From Proteiniclasticum ruminis DSM 24773 (GTDB lineage: Bacteria > Bacillota > Clostridia > Clostridiales > Clostridiaceae), in NCBI RefSeq assembly GCF_000701905.1, contig NZ_KL370832.1, forward strand, positions 223,357-287,356: a stretch of 64,000 nt of DNA, given 5' to 3'. The notes under the pieces were generated by a model. That model saw nothing but the letters and a program-made list of their open reading frames with translations, did not search any database and was not told the DNA's origin. This document shows, piece after piece, positions 43,973 through 52,566 of the stretch. The position numbers and the translations under genes are program-made. Position 1 is the stretch's first letter. The number at the start of each line of letters is the position of its first letter.

Positions 43973-45499
43973 ATGTCCAGAAAGAACTCTCCAGAACTAC
44001 TGGTTTTGGCTTTTCTAGTTTTCCTTATGATGATTTCTGTTTTTCTAGGCGTCTCCTATAAAGACAGAAAAGCGCAGCTTGAGACCACCGTAGAGCCCCT
44101 TATTTTTCTTGGCAATGATTCCTTGGCGCCGATTCTCTTTGAAGAGGATGGCACCAGTAAGGGGGTGGTGGCAGACATCACCAAAGAGCTCTCCAAGAAA
44201 ATGGGAATGCCCATCAAGGTGGAGCTGATGAAGTGGGATGAAGCCCAGACCCTCTTTTTATCGGGATACGGAGATGCGCTTCTTCAGATAAACCGCACCG
44301 AAGATCGGGAAAAAGTGTACGGATTTTCCTCTCCGCTTCTCATATCTGAATTTGCTCTCTTTGTCCGATATGGAGACCGACGGATCCGGGGACTAGAAGA
44401 TCTGACTGGTAAAACCGTTGGTATACAAGCTATGGGGTATATTTCATCAGTTCTTGAAGAGATGGAGAATGTGGAGGTGAAAGCCATGAAGGATCTGGCG
44501 TCTGGTTTCTTGTCCCTTGAAAAAAGAGAACTGGATGCCATCATTTTGGACCGATGGATTGGCGCCTATGAACTGGCGAGAAGCCGAGCTGGCGGAATCT
44601 CTATATTAAGCAGCACTGTTAGAGAGGAGACCTCCCACATTGCAGTGCGGAAAGAGAATACAGCCCTTCTTGAAAAAATAAACGATGGATTGAGACAGAT
44701 GGATCTGGACGGGTCCATGGAGAAGATTCTTTACAATTGGCAGGGGAAGAAAATCCGATATGTCACAGAAGACCACTATATGAACCTTCTTCTCACAGGA
44801 ATGGTCTGGGTGATGATTGTTCTTCTGGCGGGTGCGGTATACAGCGTGAGCAAATTCAGGAACCTTTCCGTGCAGCTGAAAGAAGACGTTGAAAATAGAA
44901 CCAGAGACCTGGAAGAAGCGAAGAAGAAACTGGAGGAAGTCAATGGAGAGCTCCTTCTACAGTCATTGCTGGATCCACTCACGGGCATACCCAACCGACG
45001 GTATTTTGGGGAAGTCTTTCATCGGATTTTCGAGAAAAGTATTGCTGAAAAGAAGCCTTTGGCTCTCCTCATTCTGGATATCGACAATTTCAAAGAGTTC
45101 AATGATACCCATGGACATCTGACTGGCGACAGGTGCCTGAAAAAAGCAGCAGAAACAATCAGGAGATTCTCTGAAGAAAAAGGTGGCTTTGCCGCCAGAT
45201 ACGGTGGAGAAGAATTTGTGGTGATTCTGGAGAAGACGGCGGAGGAAGCGCAAAGCTTTGGCTTGAAACTCCTGAATCTCATTGAAAAGGAAGAAATAGA
45301 GGCCGGAGAAAAGAAAACGCACATAACGGTGAGTGTTGGTTTTTCCAGCTTGTCCCTTCAGTTTCAAAGTACGGAGGACATGTTTCATGCAGCGGATGAA
45401 GCACTGTATCAGGCGAAAGAATCCGGGAAAAATCAGATGATCTGTTATGGGGAACCACTGGACTTCATAGATCATGAAGGAGGATATCAACATGGCTGA
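43973..45499 (+). CDS. Diguanylate cyclase with extracytoplasmic solute-binding sensor
   Basis: At 508 residues it has a signal anchor (residues 9-27), a family-3 solute-binding domain outside the cell (about 40-260; LIFLGNDSLAPILFEEDG, LTGKTVGIQ), a second membrane helix (271-291), a coiled coil (300-330) and a GGDEF domain. The active-site signature is GGEEF (411-415) with DIDNFKEFND at 369-378. No RxxD inhibitory site lies five residues before GGEEF, so product inhibition is unlikely. It should make cyclic di-GMP in response to an amino-acid-like ligand. Confidence 0.9.
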   Translation: MSRKNSPELLVLAFLVFLMMISVFLGVSYKDRKAQLETTVEPLIFLGNDSLAPILFEEDGTSKGVVADITKELSKKMGMPIKVELMKWDEAQTLFLSGYGDALLQINRTEDREKVYGFSSPLLISEFALFVRYGDRRIRGLEDLTGKTVGIQAMGYISSVLEEMENVEVKAMKDLASGFLSLEKRELDAIILDRWIGAYELARSRAGGISILSSTVREETSHIAVRKENTALLEKINDGLRQMDLDGSMEKILYNWQGKKIRYVTEDHYMNLLLTGMVWVMIVLLAGAVYSVSKFRNLSVQLKEDVENRTRDLEEAKKKLEEVNGELLLQSLLDPLTGIPNRRYFGEVFHRIFEKSIAEKKPLALLILDIDNFKEFNDTHGHLTGDRCLKKAAETIRRFSEEKGGFAARYGGEEFVVILEKTAEEAQSFGLKLLNLIEKEEIEAGEKKTHITVSVGFSSLSLQFQSTEDMFHAADEALYQAKESGKNQMICYGEPLDFIDHEGGYQHG

Positions 45500-46064
45500 A
45501 AGAATAAGACTGACGAGTGATGAAAAAGAAAAACTGATGGAAATTCTTAAAAAGAGATTTGAAAGCAATATGTACCGTCATCGAAACATGAAGTGGGAAG
45601 AGGTGATGGATGCACTTCTATGGAGAGAAATTAATATAGAGTCGCTTTCTCTGATGGAAGCAACAGGTGGGGAACCGGATGTGATGGCCTTTGATGACAG
45701 AGCTGGTGAAGTGGTCTTTGTGGATTTTGCCAAAGAAAGTCCAGCGGGGAGAAGAAGTCTCTGCTATGATACGGAAGCTTTGGAAAAGAGAAAAGCGAAC
45801 AAACCTCAAAACAGCGCCATGGGTCTTTCGAAGGAGATGGGGATCAAGCTGCTCACAGAAGAAGAGTATAGAAAACTTCAGGAGATCGAGAAGGTGGATC
45901 TAAAAACGTCCAGCTGGGTGAAAACTCCGGAAAAAATCCGTAATCTTGGAGGAGCTCTCTTTTGTGACCGGAGATACGATGCGGTGTTCACCTATCATAA
46001 TGGAGCAGATTCCTATTATGGATCCAGAGGATTTCGGGGAAAATTGGTGATTATGAGAACCTGA
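45492..46064 (+). CDS. DUF4256 family protein
   Basis: The 190-residue protein matches DUF4256: KLMEILKKRFESNMYRH, WEEVMDAL, MEATGGEPDVM, EVVFVDFAKESPAGRRSLCYD, EALEKRKANKPQNSA, GIKLLTEEEYRKLQ and SWVKTPEKIRNLGGALFCDRRY. Function is unknown. ATG 45492 follows GAAGGAGGATATCAAC and overlaps the end of the cyclase gene by eight bases, so the two are co-translated, though no functional link is documented. Confidence 0.85.
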   Translation: MAERIRLTSDEKEKLMEILKKRFESNMYRHRNMKWEEVMDALLWREINIESLSLMEATGGEPDVMAFDDRAGEVVFVDFAKESPAGRRSLCYDTEALEKRKANKPQNSAMGLSKEMGIKLLTEEEYRKLQEIEKVDLKTSSWVKTPEKIRNLGGALFCDRRYDAVFTYHNGADSYYGSRGFRGKLVIMRT

Positions 46065-46077
46065 TGGTTGTAATTTA

Positions 46078-46111
46078 GAGGGCTCTTCCGGCGAAGGGCT
46101 CTTCTTTTTTT
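46078..46111 (+). terminator. Intrinsic terminator
   Basis: GAGGGCTCTTC pairs with GAAGGGCTCTTC (several G-U pairs), then TTTTTTTC. Confidence 0.75.
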
Positions 46112-46203
46112 CGTAAATTGTCATAAATTCTACCAGAATCAACTATGAATTTGATAAATTAACTATACCTATTCTATCTGTTGAATAATGTTTCCTTGTC
46201 TTG

Positions 46204-46232
46204 TTGAAATCGGTTTATTTTTCGGTTATCAT
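46204..46232 (+). promoter_or_regulatory. Promoter of the flavin lipoprotein gene
   Basis: TTGAAA, a 17-base spacer and TATCAT. A CCTAC-CGG-GTAGG hairpin (46253-46265) follows in the short leader, just before the ribosome-binding site. Confidence 0.6.
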
Positions 46233-46292
46233 GTTAGTGAATTAACAAACAATCCTACCGGGTAGGGAAGACAGATTACAGGAGGGGAAAAC

Positions 46293-48002
46293 ATGAAAAA
46301 AATTCTAGTACTGCTGCTTGCAGCGACCATGTCTTTAGGACTATTTGCCTGCAAGGGAAAAGAAGCAGGAACACCTGAGGAAACACCAGGTGGAGAGACC
46401 AAAACACTCACAGGTACAGGAGAAGGGTATGGCGGAGAAGTAAAAGTCACGGTGACCATGGAAGGAGACACCATCAAAGAAGTGGTGGCCGAAGGTGCAA
46501 GTGAGACACAGGGAATCGGAACACCGGCTCTGGAACAGCTTCCAGCGAAGTTTGTAGAAGCCAACTCTTGGGATGTGGATGTCATTGCTGGTGCCACATG
46601 GACTAGTAATGGGCTCATCTATGCCATGAAAAATGCCCTGGATCCTACAGCAAATCCATGGCCTATGGCAGAAGAAGAGGAAGAAGAAGGAAATGTGGAA
46701 GCTTCTGATGTATTCTTTGGATTTGGCGTAGCCAATATGCCAAGAAAAGGACCTGGAGCAGATGACAAGGATGTGCAGGTCTGGAGCATCAATCAGGTGC
46801 TGGCAGGGGCACTCTTTGACGGAGACGGCAAGATCCTTCATCTTCTGGTGGACCAGGTGGAAATCGCCTCTCCAAACTATGATGGAGCAGGAATGCCACA
46901 CATCAGCGGATGGCCAGGACAGACCGGATACAACATTGACGACAATCACGATGCAAAAGTGGATGGCGTTACCGACAATACAGAAGACCTGTTCCTGAAG
47001 GAAGTTTCTGAGTGGATGACCAAGAGACAAAGAGGCTCAGAATACAAAATGGGCATGAGCACATGGGAAGAGCAGATGGACAGCTATCAGAAGCTTTTCG
47101 TTGGAAAAACCGTGGAAGAAGTAGAAGAATGGTTCACAAAGTACACTTCTGACCTCAACGGCAGACCACTGAAGGATGGTTCTGACAAGCCAGAAGATAA
47201 AGCTAAGTATGATGCACTCACTGCTGACGAGAAAGCGATGCTTGCAGATGTCACCAGCGGAGCGACCATGAGCCTCAACGATGGACATGGAAATATCGTA
47301 GAAGCCATCAAGCTGGCTTATGAAAACCGTGAAGGTCTTGAAATCACAGAAGCAGAATCCAGAGGATTCGGTGTATCCTTCATGCCTAGAGTAGGTCCAG
47401 GAAAAGACGATCAGGATGTGCAGGTATACAGCTTCAACCAGGTATTCGCCAGCACTCTGTTTGATCAGGACGGAAAGATTGTATCTCTGCATGTGGATCA
47501 GATGGAAGTAGCAACACCAAACTATGACGGCGATGGCATGCCACACTTCAGTGGATGGCCAGGACAGGGTGGCTACAACTATGATGAGAATCATGACGCG
47601 AAGGTGGACGGAAAGACCGAAGACACCGAAGAGAACTTCTTCAGTGAAATCGAAAGCTGGAAGACCAAGCGTGAAAGAGGATCAGACTACAAAATGGGTA
47701 TGAGCACCTGGGAACAGCAGATGGACGCTTATGAAGAGCTCTTCATTGGCAAGACCGTGGATGAAATTGAAGCATGGTTTGAGAAGTATACTTCAGACCT
47801 CAATGGAAGACCACTGAAAGATGGTTCCGACAAGCCAGAAGACAAAGCAAAGTATGATGCCCTTACAGCAGAAGATAAGGCGATGCTTGAAGATGTGACC
47901 AGCGGAGCGACCATGAGCCTGAACGATGGACATGGAGACCTCATTGCAGCCATCAGAGCTTCTTATGAGAATAGAATCACCATCAATCTGTCTGTAAAAT
48001 AA
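46293..48002 (+). CDS. Multi-FMN-binding-type lipoprotein with 215-residue tandem repeat
   Basis: The 569-residue protein has a lipoprotein signal ending LGLFAC (Cys20) and a first FMN-binding domain (residues 38-115) whose DVIAGATWTS carries the threonine that ApbE-type transferases link to FMN. Two tandem repeats follow (about 141-340 and 356-555), each starting FGFGV-x2-MPR and ending DVTSGATMSLNDGHG, adding candidate flavin sites at Thr325 and Thr540. Related flavinylated lipoproteins carry electrons out of Gram-positive cells. ACAGGAGGGGAAAAC precedes the ATG. It is single-gene, with no ApbE in the window. Confidence 0.8.
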   Translation: MKKILVLLLAATMSLGLFACKGKEAGTPEETPGGETKTLTGTGEGYGGEVKVTVTMEGDTIKEVVAEGASETQGIGTPALEQLPAKFVEANSWDVDVIAGATWTSNGLIYAMKNALDPTANPWPMAEEEEEEGNVEASDVFFGFGVANMPRKGPGADDKDVQVWSINQVLAGALFDGDGKILHLLVDQVEIASPNYDGAGMPHISGWPGQTGYNIDDNHDAKVDGVTDNTEDLFLKEVSEWMTKRQRGSEYKMGMSTWEEQMDSYQKLFVGKTVEEVEEWFTKYTSDLNGRPLKDGSDKPEDKAKYDALTADEKAMLADVTSGATMSLNDGHGNIVEAIKLAYENREGLEITEAESRGFGVSFMPRVGPGKDDQDVQVYSFNQVFASTLFDQDGKIVSLHVDQMEVATPNYDGDGMPHFSGWPGQGGYNYDENHDAKVDGKTEDTEENFFSEIESWKTKRERGSDYKMGMSTWEQQMDAYEELFIGKTVDEIEAWFEKYTSDLNGRPLKDGSDKPEDKAKYDALTAEDKAMLEDVTSGATMSLNDGHGDLIAAIRASYENRITINLSVK

Positions 48003-48118
48003 CAGATCCGATAACGGCTTCTTTTGAGAGGCCGTTATTTTTTTGATGAAAGACTGTTTTTGTGGAAGTTTCATCCAAATGCGGTATACTATAGAAAAAA
48101 GTGAGGTGGAATGGCTTT

Positions 48119-48625
48119 ATGGGAGAATCAACAGCCGAATCAGCGATGGAAAAAGAAAGCTTCATGGAACTGCTGGTGCCTGAATCCAGTAAGGATCTGG
48201 AAGACGTGAAGGAGCTGTTTCTTCGGTACGAGAAATCCACAGGAGTCAGCCTGTGTTTTCAAGGGTTTCAGGAAGAGCTGGACCATCTTCCTGGAAAATA
48301 TGGTGAACCGGAAGGTGTCCTTCTGCTTCTTAAGATCGGCGGGAAAGCCGCAGGATGCTGCGCGCTGAAGCCGCTGGAAGAGAAGATCTGTGAACTGAAG
48401 AGACTCTTTGTCATAGAAGAGTACCGGGGACGAGGCCTTTCCAGAATACTCATGGAAAGAATCCTGAATGAAGCCAGAAGAAGAGGATATGAGAAAATCA
48501 GACTGGACACTCTGGCAGTCATGAAGCCAGCCCTTAGGCTTTACAAAAGCGTTGGATTTGAAGAAATATCCGCATATATTTACAATCCGCTGCCTGGCGC
48601 TCTCTACTTTGAGAAGGTGCTGTAA
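48119..48625 (+). CDS. GNAT-family N-acetyltransferase
   Basis: The 168-residue GNAT protein has GKAAGCCALKPLEEKICELKRLFVIEEYRGRGLSRILMERIL, with the acetyl-CoA loop EYRGRGLS, then LDTLAVMKPALRLYKSVGFEEI. This subgroup resembles putative amino-group acetyltransferases. ATG 48119 follows GTGAGGTGG at ten bases; an upstream GTG overlaps that site and two downstream ATGs are possible. It is a single gene before a terminator. Confidence 0.82.
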   Translation: MGESTAESAMEKESFMELLVPESSKDLEDVKELFLRYEKSTGVSLCFQGFQEELDHLPGKYGEPEGVLLLLKIGGKAAGCCALKPLEEKICELKRLFVIEEYRGRGLSRILMERILNEARRRGYEKIRLDTLAVMKPALRLYKSVGFEEISAYIYNPLPGALYFEKVL

Positions 48626-48750
48626 AGAGTAAAATCTTATAAAAAGTATTTCTTTAAATCAAGCTGAAGCATGCAAGGCGGACAGTTCACGCAGTGAAAG
48701 CGCAGTATCTGAAGAAGTATCTGTCAATCGCCAATGCAAAAAAAACGAAG

Positions 48751-48806
48751 AAGCCTGAACGCATCTGTTTCAAAAAGGAAACGGAGCGTTCAGGCTTTTT
48801 CTGTCT
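48751..48806. terminator. Bidirectional intrinsic terminator
   Basis: AGCCTGAACGC pairs with GCGTTCAGGCT, with an inner GTTTC/GGAAAC stem, then TTTTTC. Confidence 0.85.
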
Positions 48807-48812
48807 GTTCTA

Positions 48813-49286
48813 TTAGGGAAGCAAGGCAGGAAGATCCTTTAGGAAAAATCTAATGGACTGTTCTCTTTTTCTCTGATTAGACCAGCCAATGACATACGCC
48901 TTCTTTACCTTCTGTTTCTTTAGCGAGAGATGCTTTTCATACCCTCTGATGGCGCTGTTGCCGCCAAGAAAGGCAATGGGAAAATACTGGGTGACAAAAA
49001 CATACACTGCCATGGAAGGTGGAATGACGGTGTTTGCGATGTAGTACTGCATCACAGGAGAGAGTTTAAACCCCCAAACTGGAGCGCCAAGGATCAGTAC
49101 ATCGAATCCTTTCACTTCCGGCATGGATGCGAGCTTTACCTCTGACACTTTTGAAACATCGGGATTCAGTGGGGAAAGGGGAAGTATTGTAACTTCATGG
49201 TTAAGCTTCGTGAGCGTTTCTTTGAGCTTGTCTGCCACAGACAGGGTATTTCCGGTTTTGGAGTGTATGACCAGTGCGATTTTCAT
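48813..49286 (-). CDS. Flavodoxin-family protein
   Basis: The 157-residue protein begins KIALVIHSKTGNTLSVADKL, the FMN-phosphate loop, and continues VLILGAPVWGFKLSPVMQYYI and FLGGNSAIRG. It is a flavodoxin/MdaB-like FMN protein; the fold suggests NAD(P)H-linked reduction or electron transfer. GGAAGGGATAGAAA precedes ATG 49286. It is divergent from the ethanolamine operon with ~260 bases of shared upstream DNA before the eut promoter. Confidence 0.85.
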   Translation of the reverse strand: MKIALVIHSKTGNTLSVADKLKETLTKLNHEVTILPLSPLNPDVSKVSEVKLASMPEVKGFDVLILGAPVWGFKLSPVMQYYIANTVIPPSMAVYVFVTQYFPIAFLGGNSAIRGYEKHLSLKKQKVKKAYVIGWSNQRKREQSIRFFLKDLPALLP

Positions 49287-49548
49287 TTTCTATCCCTTCC
49301 TTATCAAAACTTCATGACAGTCTCCTATGATGTTTTCTCAACACCATCGTACTCCAGAAGAGATGAAAGTCAATGGGAATGAAAGTGAAATGAGGAAACG
49401 GTGCTCTCGTTCAGCAGCGCTTTTCAAGAAGAATTACAGTAGAGTTCACGATAATTTATCAAACTGAACAAGATTCTTTTCCAATTCCTTTGATACACTA
49501 ACAAATTCATAAAATTTTGTTTAAAGCATCACAATAAATAAAATCCTA
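49287..49548. other. Intergenic region upstream of the eut promoter
   Basis: AT-rich DNA between the divergent flavodoxin gene and the eut promoter. I searched it for a cobalamin riboswitch core (GCCACTG-like B12 box) and found none. Confidence 0.45.
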
Positions 49549-49577
49549 TTGATGAACGAGCACAATAGTGATATGAT
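49549..49577 (+). promoter_or_regulatory. Promoter of the eut operon
   Basis: TTGATG, a 17-base spacer and TATGAT, about 28 bases before the first antiterminator hairpin. Confidence 0.65.
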
Positions 49578-49604
49578 TTTTATGAGCAAACGATTACAAA
49601 AAAA

Positions 49605-49642
49605 CCACAACGGCGTGGATTCATAGGTAAGCAATGGGGCTT
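49605..49642 (+). promoter_or_regulatory. EutV (ANTAR) dual-hairpin antiterminator site 1
   Basis: Hairpin P1 is CCAC-AACGGC-GTGG and hairpin P2 is AAGC-AATGGG-GCTT, separated by ten bases. Both have six-base loops with A at position 1 and G at position 4, the documented ANTAR recognition rule. P2 shares bases with the 5' arm of the following terminator, so EutV binding would prevent termination before eutS. Confidence 0.9.
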
Positions 49643-49679
49643 CAGGAGATTACGTAATGTATTTTCTGAGCCATTTTTT
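49633..49679 (+). terminator. Regulated terminator before eutS
   Basis: AATGG-CT-CAG pairs with CTG-AG-CCATT (with bulges), followed by TTTTTT. It overlaps ANTAR hairpin P2 and so is mutually exclusive with it. Confidence 0.75.
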
Positions 49680-49696
49680 ATGGAAGGAGTAGCTTT

Positions 49697-50044
49697 GTGG
49701 TGGAAAACAAAACAAGGATCATTCAAGAGTTTGTACCGGGTAAGCAGATTACCATAGCACACATCATCGCAAACCCCAGAAAAGAAATCTACCGGAAGAT
49801 GGGGCTTGTGGAGGACTCCTCAGGAGCTATCGGTATTCTTACCATCACCCCTTCAGAAGCGTCGATCATCGCTGCAGATGTGGCATCCAAAGCCGCCGGC
49901 ATTGAGGTCGGATTCATTGACCGTTTCAGTGGCGCTCTTCTTATCACAGGAGATGTGTCCAGTGTGGAGGCAGCCATTTCTGCCATCGTGGACATTCTGG
50001 AGACGGTGATGGGATTTACGCCATCTCCCATCACAAGAACTTAG
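49697..50044 (+). CDS. eutS: Ethanolamine microcompartment shell protein EutS
   Basis: This 115-residue circularly permuted BMC-domain shell protein has [68 protein letters not shown] and VVDIL-type ending. EutS forms bent hexamers at shell edges. The GTG start at 49697 follows GGAAGGAG. It is the first gene after the ANTAR-controlled terminator and starts the long eut operon. Confidence 0.95.
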   Translation: MVENKTRIIQEFVPGKQITIAHIIANPRKEIYRKMGLVEDSSGAIGILTITPSEASIIAADVASKAAGIEVGFIDRFSGALLITGDVSSVEAAISAIVDILETVMGFTPSPITRT

Positions 50045-50055
50045 GAGGACGGATT

Positions 50056-50475
50056 TTGAAAAGGATGATGCTCATCGGAAGAACAGACAGTGGAAAAACC
50101 ACCTTAGCCGATGTTCTTCAAAAAGGATACTCAGATGCAAGGAAAACACAATCCATCGAAACCGTAGGGACCATAGTGGATACCCCCGGTGAATTTGCGG
50201 AAAATAGAAGACTTTACAGAGCACTGCTCATCACGTCCTATGATACGGATGTGGTGGCCATGGTCATGGGTGCGGGAGAGAATCATACGCTCTTTCCTCC
50301 AAATTTCGCCTTGGCCTTCAATAGGGAGGTCATAGGCATTGTCACGAAAAAAGACCTGAATTCTGATACAGCTTATGCAGAAGCTTCCCTGTTAAAAGCA
50401 GGCGCCCAACGGATATTCATCGTCAGCGCCCATACAGGAGAAGGCTTGGAAGAGCTGAAGCATTATTTGTCATAG
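50056..50475 (+). CDS. eutP: EutP, P-loop NTPase of ethanolamine utilization
   Basis: This 139-residue small GTPase-like protein has the P-loop LIGRTDSGKTTL, the switch region DTPGEF, ITSYDTDVVAMVMGA, and the TKKD guanine-specificity motif. EutP-type proteins bind the shell operon products; an acetate-kinase activity has been reported for some. The TTG start at 50056 has AGGAGG seven bases upstream. It follows eutS by 11 bases. Confidence 0.93.
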   Translation: MKRMMLIGRTDSGKTTLADVLQKGYSDARKTQSIETVGTIVDTPGEFAENRRLYRALLITSYDTDVVAMVMGAGENHTLFPPNFALAFNREVIGIVTKKDLNSDTAYAEASLLKAGAQRIFIVSAHTGEGLEELKHYLS

Positions 50476-50489
50476 AAGGAGGAATCCAG

Positions 50490-51062
50490 TTGAGACCGAG
50501 AATCGTCATTGCAGAAGATGAATCCATCACCAGAATGGACCTGGCAGAAATCCTCACGGAAGCGGGCTACCAGATTGTAGGACAGGCTGCGGATGGGTAT
50601 GATGCCATTGAAATCTGCAGAAAGCAGAAACCTGATCTTGTGATCATGGATGTGAAAATGCCCATCATGGATGGTCTGCAGGCCACAGAAAGCATCATGG
50701 GCGAACGCCTTGCTGGATGCATCCTGATGCTCACAGCCTATAATGACGGAGAATTTGTCAATAAAGCCAATGATCTGGGGGTCATGGGATATCTGGTGAA
50801 GCCCATAGAAGAAAAGACGCTGATCCCTGCAGTGAAAATTGCACTAAGAAGACATGAAGAGCTTCATCACTACAGAAGCAAAGCAGAAGAAGTGGAAAAG
50901 AAGCTGGAGGAGAGAAAATCCATTGACCGGGCCAAAGGCATGCTGATGGCCAAGAATGGGTTTACGGAAGAAGAAGCTTATGCGTATCTTCGGAACATCA
51001 GTATGGAAAAAAGATGCAGTATGGCCAGGATTTCTGAAATGATTCTTCGTTCTCATGTGTAG
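50490..51062 (+). CDS. eutV: EutV response regulator with ANTAR RNA-binding domain
   Basis: The 190-residue protein has a receiver domain (residues 1-120; IVIAEDESITR, phospho-acceptor Asp54 in VIMDVKMP, TAYNDGE, YLVKP) then the ANTAR domain (127-190; RKSIDRAKGMLMAKNGFTEEEAYAYLR). When phosphorylated by EutW it dimerises and binds paired hexaloop hairpins, preventing transcription termination. The two targets visible here lie before eutS and eutA. TTG start after AGAAGGAGGAATCCAG. Confidence 0.95.
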   Translation: MRPRIVIAEDESITRMDLAEILTEAGYQIVGQAADGYDAIEICRKQKPDLVIMDVKMPIMDGLQATESIMGERLAGCILMLTAYNDGEFVNKANDLGVMGYLVKPIEEKTLIPAVKIALRRHEELHHYRSKAEEVEKKLEERKSIDRAKGMLMAKNGFTEEEAYAYLRNISMEKRCSMARISEMILRSHV

Positions 51063-51076
51063 GAAAGGGGCCGATC

Positions 51077-52486
51077 ATGCTGAGAAATCTCTGCAAAACC
51101 CATACACAGCTCAGTGATGCTGAAATCACCTATCTGGAGGCTCTGGAAGGATTTCTTCCTCTCATCGCAGAGATGGTGGATGCAGATATCTTCATCGACT
51201 GCATGACCAGAAACCCGGATGCAGCCATCGTGGTGGCGGAAGCCAATGCGAAGCATTCCATGTATCAGGACACTGTAGTGGGACAGCTGGCCTACCGGAA
51301 AAATGAGCCCGCCGCCTTACGAACCCTTGATATCGGCATTCCAACTTTTGAACTGAAAGCCATCACCCAGGAAGACATTGCTGTGAAGCAGAATGTGGTG
51401 GCCATCCGGTATGACGGGAAAGTCGTAGGGGTTCTCATCATGGAGCGGGACGTTACAAGAGACTATGCGGACAAGAGAAACATGCAGATTCTCCAGGAAA
51501 CCGCTGAGCAGCTGGCTCAGGCGCTGATGGTTCAGAATGCCTCGAGAAACAATGCAAATCATATCACAAACTATGTGGCGGATGCGATTCTCATTGCAGA
51601 TCAGCAGGGCCACATCATCTATACAAATCCAGGGGCGCAGAAGCTGTACGAGTCTCTTGGATACCGGGACAATCTTGTGGGCATGCATTTTGACAATGTG
51701 GTGCTGGACAGCAGCACCCTTAAGGAAATCAGAGACAAGGAATATCTGGAGATTGATGAAGTAAGGATTGGAAGCCTGGCGCTGAACATCAAGTACTCCA
51801 TCATGAAGCAGAACAATCAGGAAGTTGGGCTTGTGGTCCATGTGCGGGACATCACCGAGGTGAAAAACAAGGAAAAGGAACTGATTTTAAAATCTGTGGC
51901 CATCCGGGAGATCCATCACAGGGTGAAAAACAACCTTCAGACCATCGCTTCACTTCTTCGGATCCAGTCCAGAAGAATCACCGATGTGAACGCCAAAAAA
52001 GCCTTTGATGAAAGCATCAGCAGAGTGCTGTCCATCGCTGTGACCCATGAGCTTCTGGCTCAGAACGGCGTGGACGATGTGGACATCAAGGACATTCTCA
52101 CGAATATCGTGAAAGGAGCCATGCTCTTTTCAAACTCCATGCATTTTCATCTTAATGTGGAAGTGAGAGGAGACAGCGTCTCCATCAACTCTGAAAAGGC
52201 CACCTCCATCGCCCTGGTGGTGAACGAACTGGTTCAGAACTGTGTGGAGTATGCCTTTGTGGGACGTTCGGAAGGAAATATCTATATCACCATTGAAAAG
52301 GGAGAATATGCCTCTGTCGTCACCGTGGCAGATGACGGCATTGGATTTCAATCCAGTAAAGTAAAGATGGGCAGCCTTGGTCTCAGCATCGTGGAGCAGC
52401 TCATCAAAGACAAACTGAAAGGGGACCTTCTCATAAAATCTGGAGACCAGGGAACCCATATCCGGTTTGATTTCATGCATACCTGA
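51077..52486 (+). CDS. eutW: EutW ethanolamine-sensing histidine kinase
   Basis: The 469-residue cytoplasmic kinase has an N-terminal sensory domain (residues 1-150; LCKTHTQLSDAEITYLEALEGFLPLIAEMVDADIFID), a PAS domain (160-270), and a HisKA_2-type histidine region with the phospho-acceptor in IREIHHRVKNNLQTIASLL. An HATPase domain follows (LVVNELVQNCVEYAF, DDGIGFQ, GLSIVEQL). It has no membrane helix. Its partner EutV is encoded 14 bases upstream. Confidence 0.95.
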   Translation: MLRNLCKTHTQLSDAEITYLEALEGFLPLIAEMVDADIFIDCMTRNPDAAIVVAEANAKHSMYQDTVVGQLAYRKNEPAALRTLDIGIPTFELKAITQEDIAVKQNVVAIRYDGKVVGVLIMERDVTRDYADKRNMQILQETAEQLAQALMVQNASRNNANHITNYVADAILIADQQGHIIYTNPGAQKLYESLGYRDNLVGMHFDNVVLDSSTLKEIRDKEYLEIDEVRIGSLALNIKYSIMKQNNQEVGLVVHVRDITEVKNKEKELILKSVAIREIHHRVKNNLQTIASLLRIQSRRITDVNAKKAFDESISRVLSIAVTHELLAQNGVDDVDIKDILTNIVKGAMLFSNSMHFHLNVEVRGDSVSINSEKATSIALVVNELVQNCVEYAFVGRSEGNIYITIEKGEYASVVTVADDGIGFQSSKVKMGSLGLSIVEQLIKDKLKGDLLIKSGDQGTHIRFDFMHT

Positions 52487-52526
52487 TGGAAGACCGCTGT
52501 TTGGTTTTCCGTATATATAGAAGCAG

Positions 52527-52566
52527 AACACAATGACGTGTTTAGAGACTGTGGCATAGGCGCCGC
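52527..52566 (+). promoter_or_regulatory. EutV (ANTAR) dual-hairpin antiterminator site 2
   Basis: P1 is AACAC-AATGAC-GTGTT and P2 is GTGGC-ATAGGC-GCCGC, eight bases apart. Both loops have six bases with A1 and G4. The 3' arm of P2 (GCCGC) is also the 5' arm of the next terminator, the same switch design as site 1. Confidence 0.9.

Noticed and set aside
49287-49696. Possible cobalamin riboswitch in the eut leader
   Set aside because: No B12-box-like core was found; the leader is fully explained by promoter, dual ANTAR hairpins and terminator.
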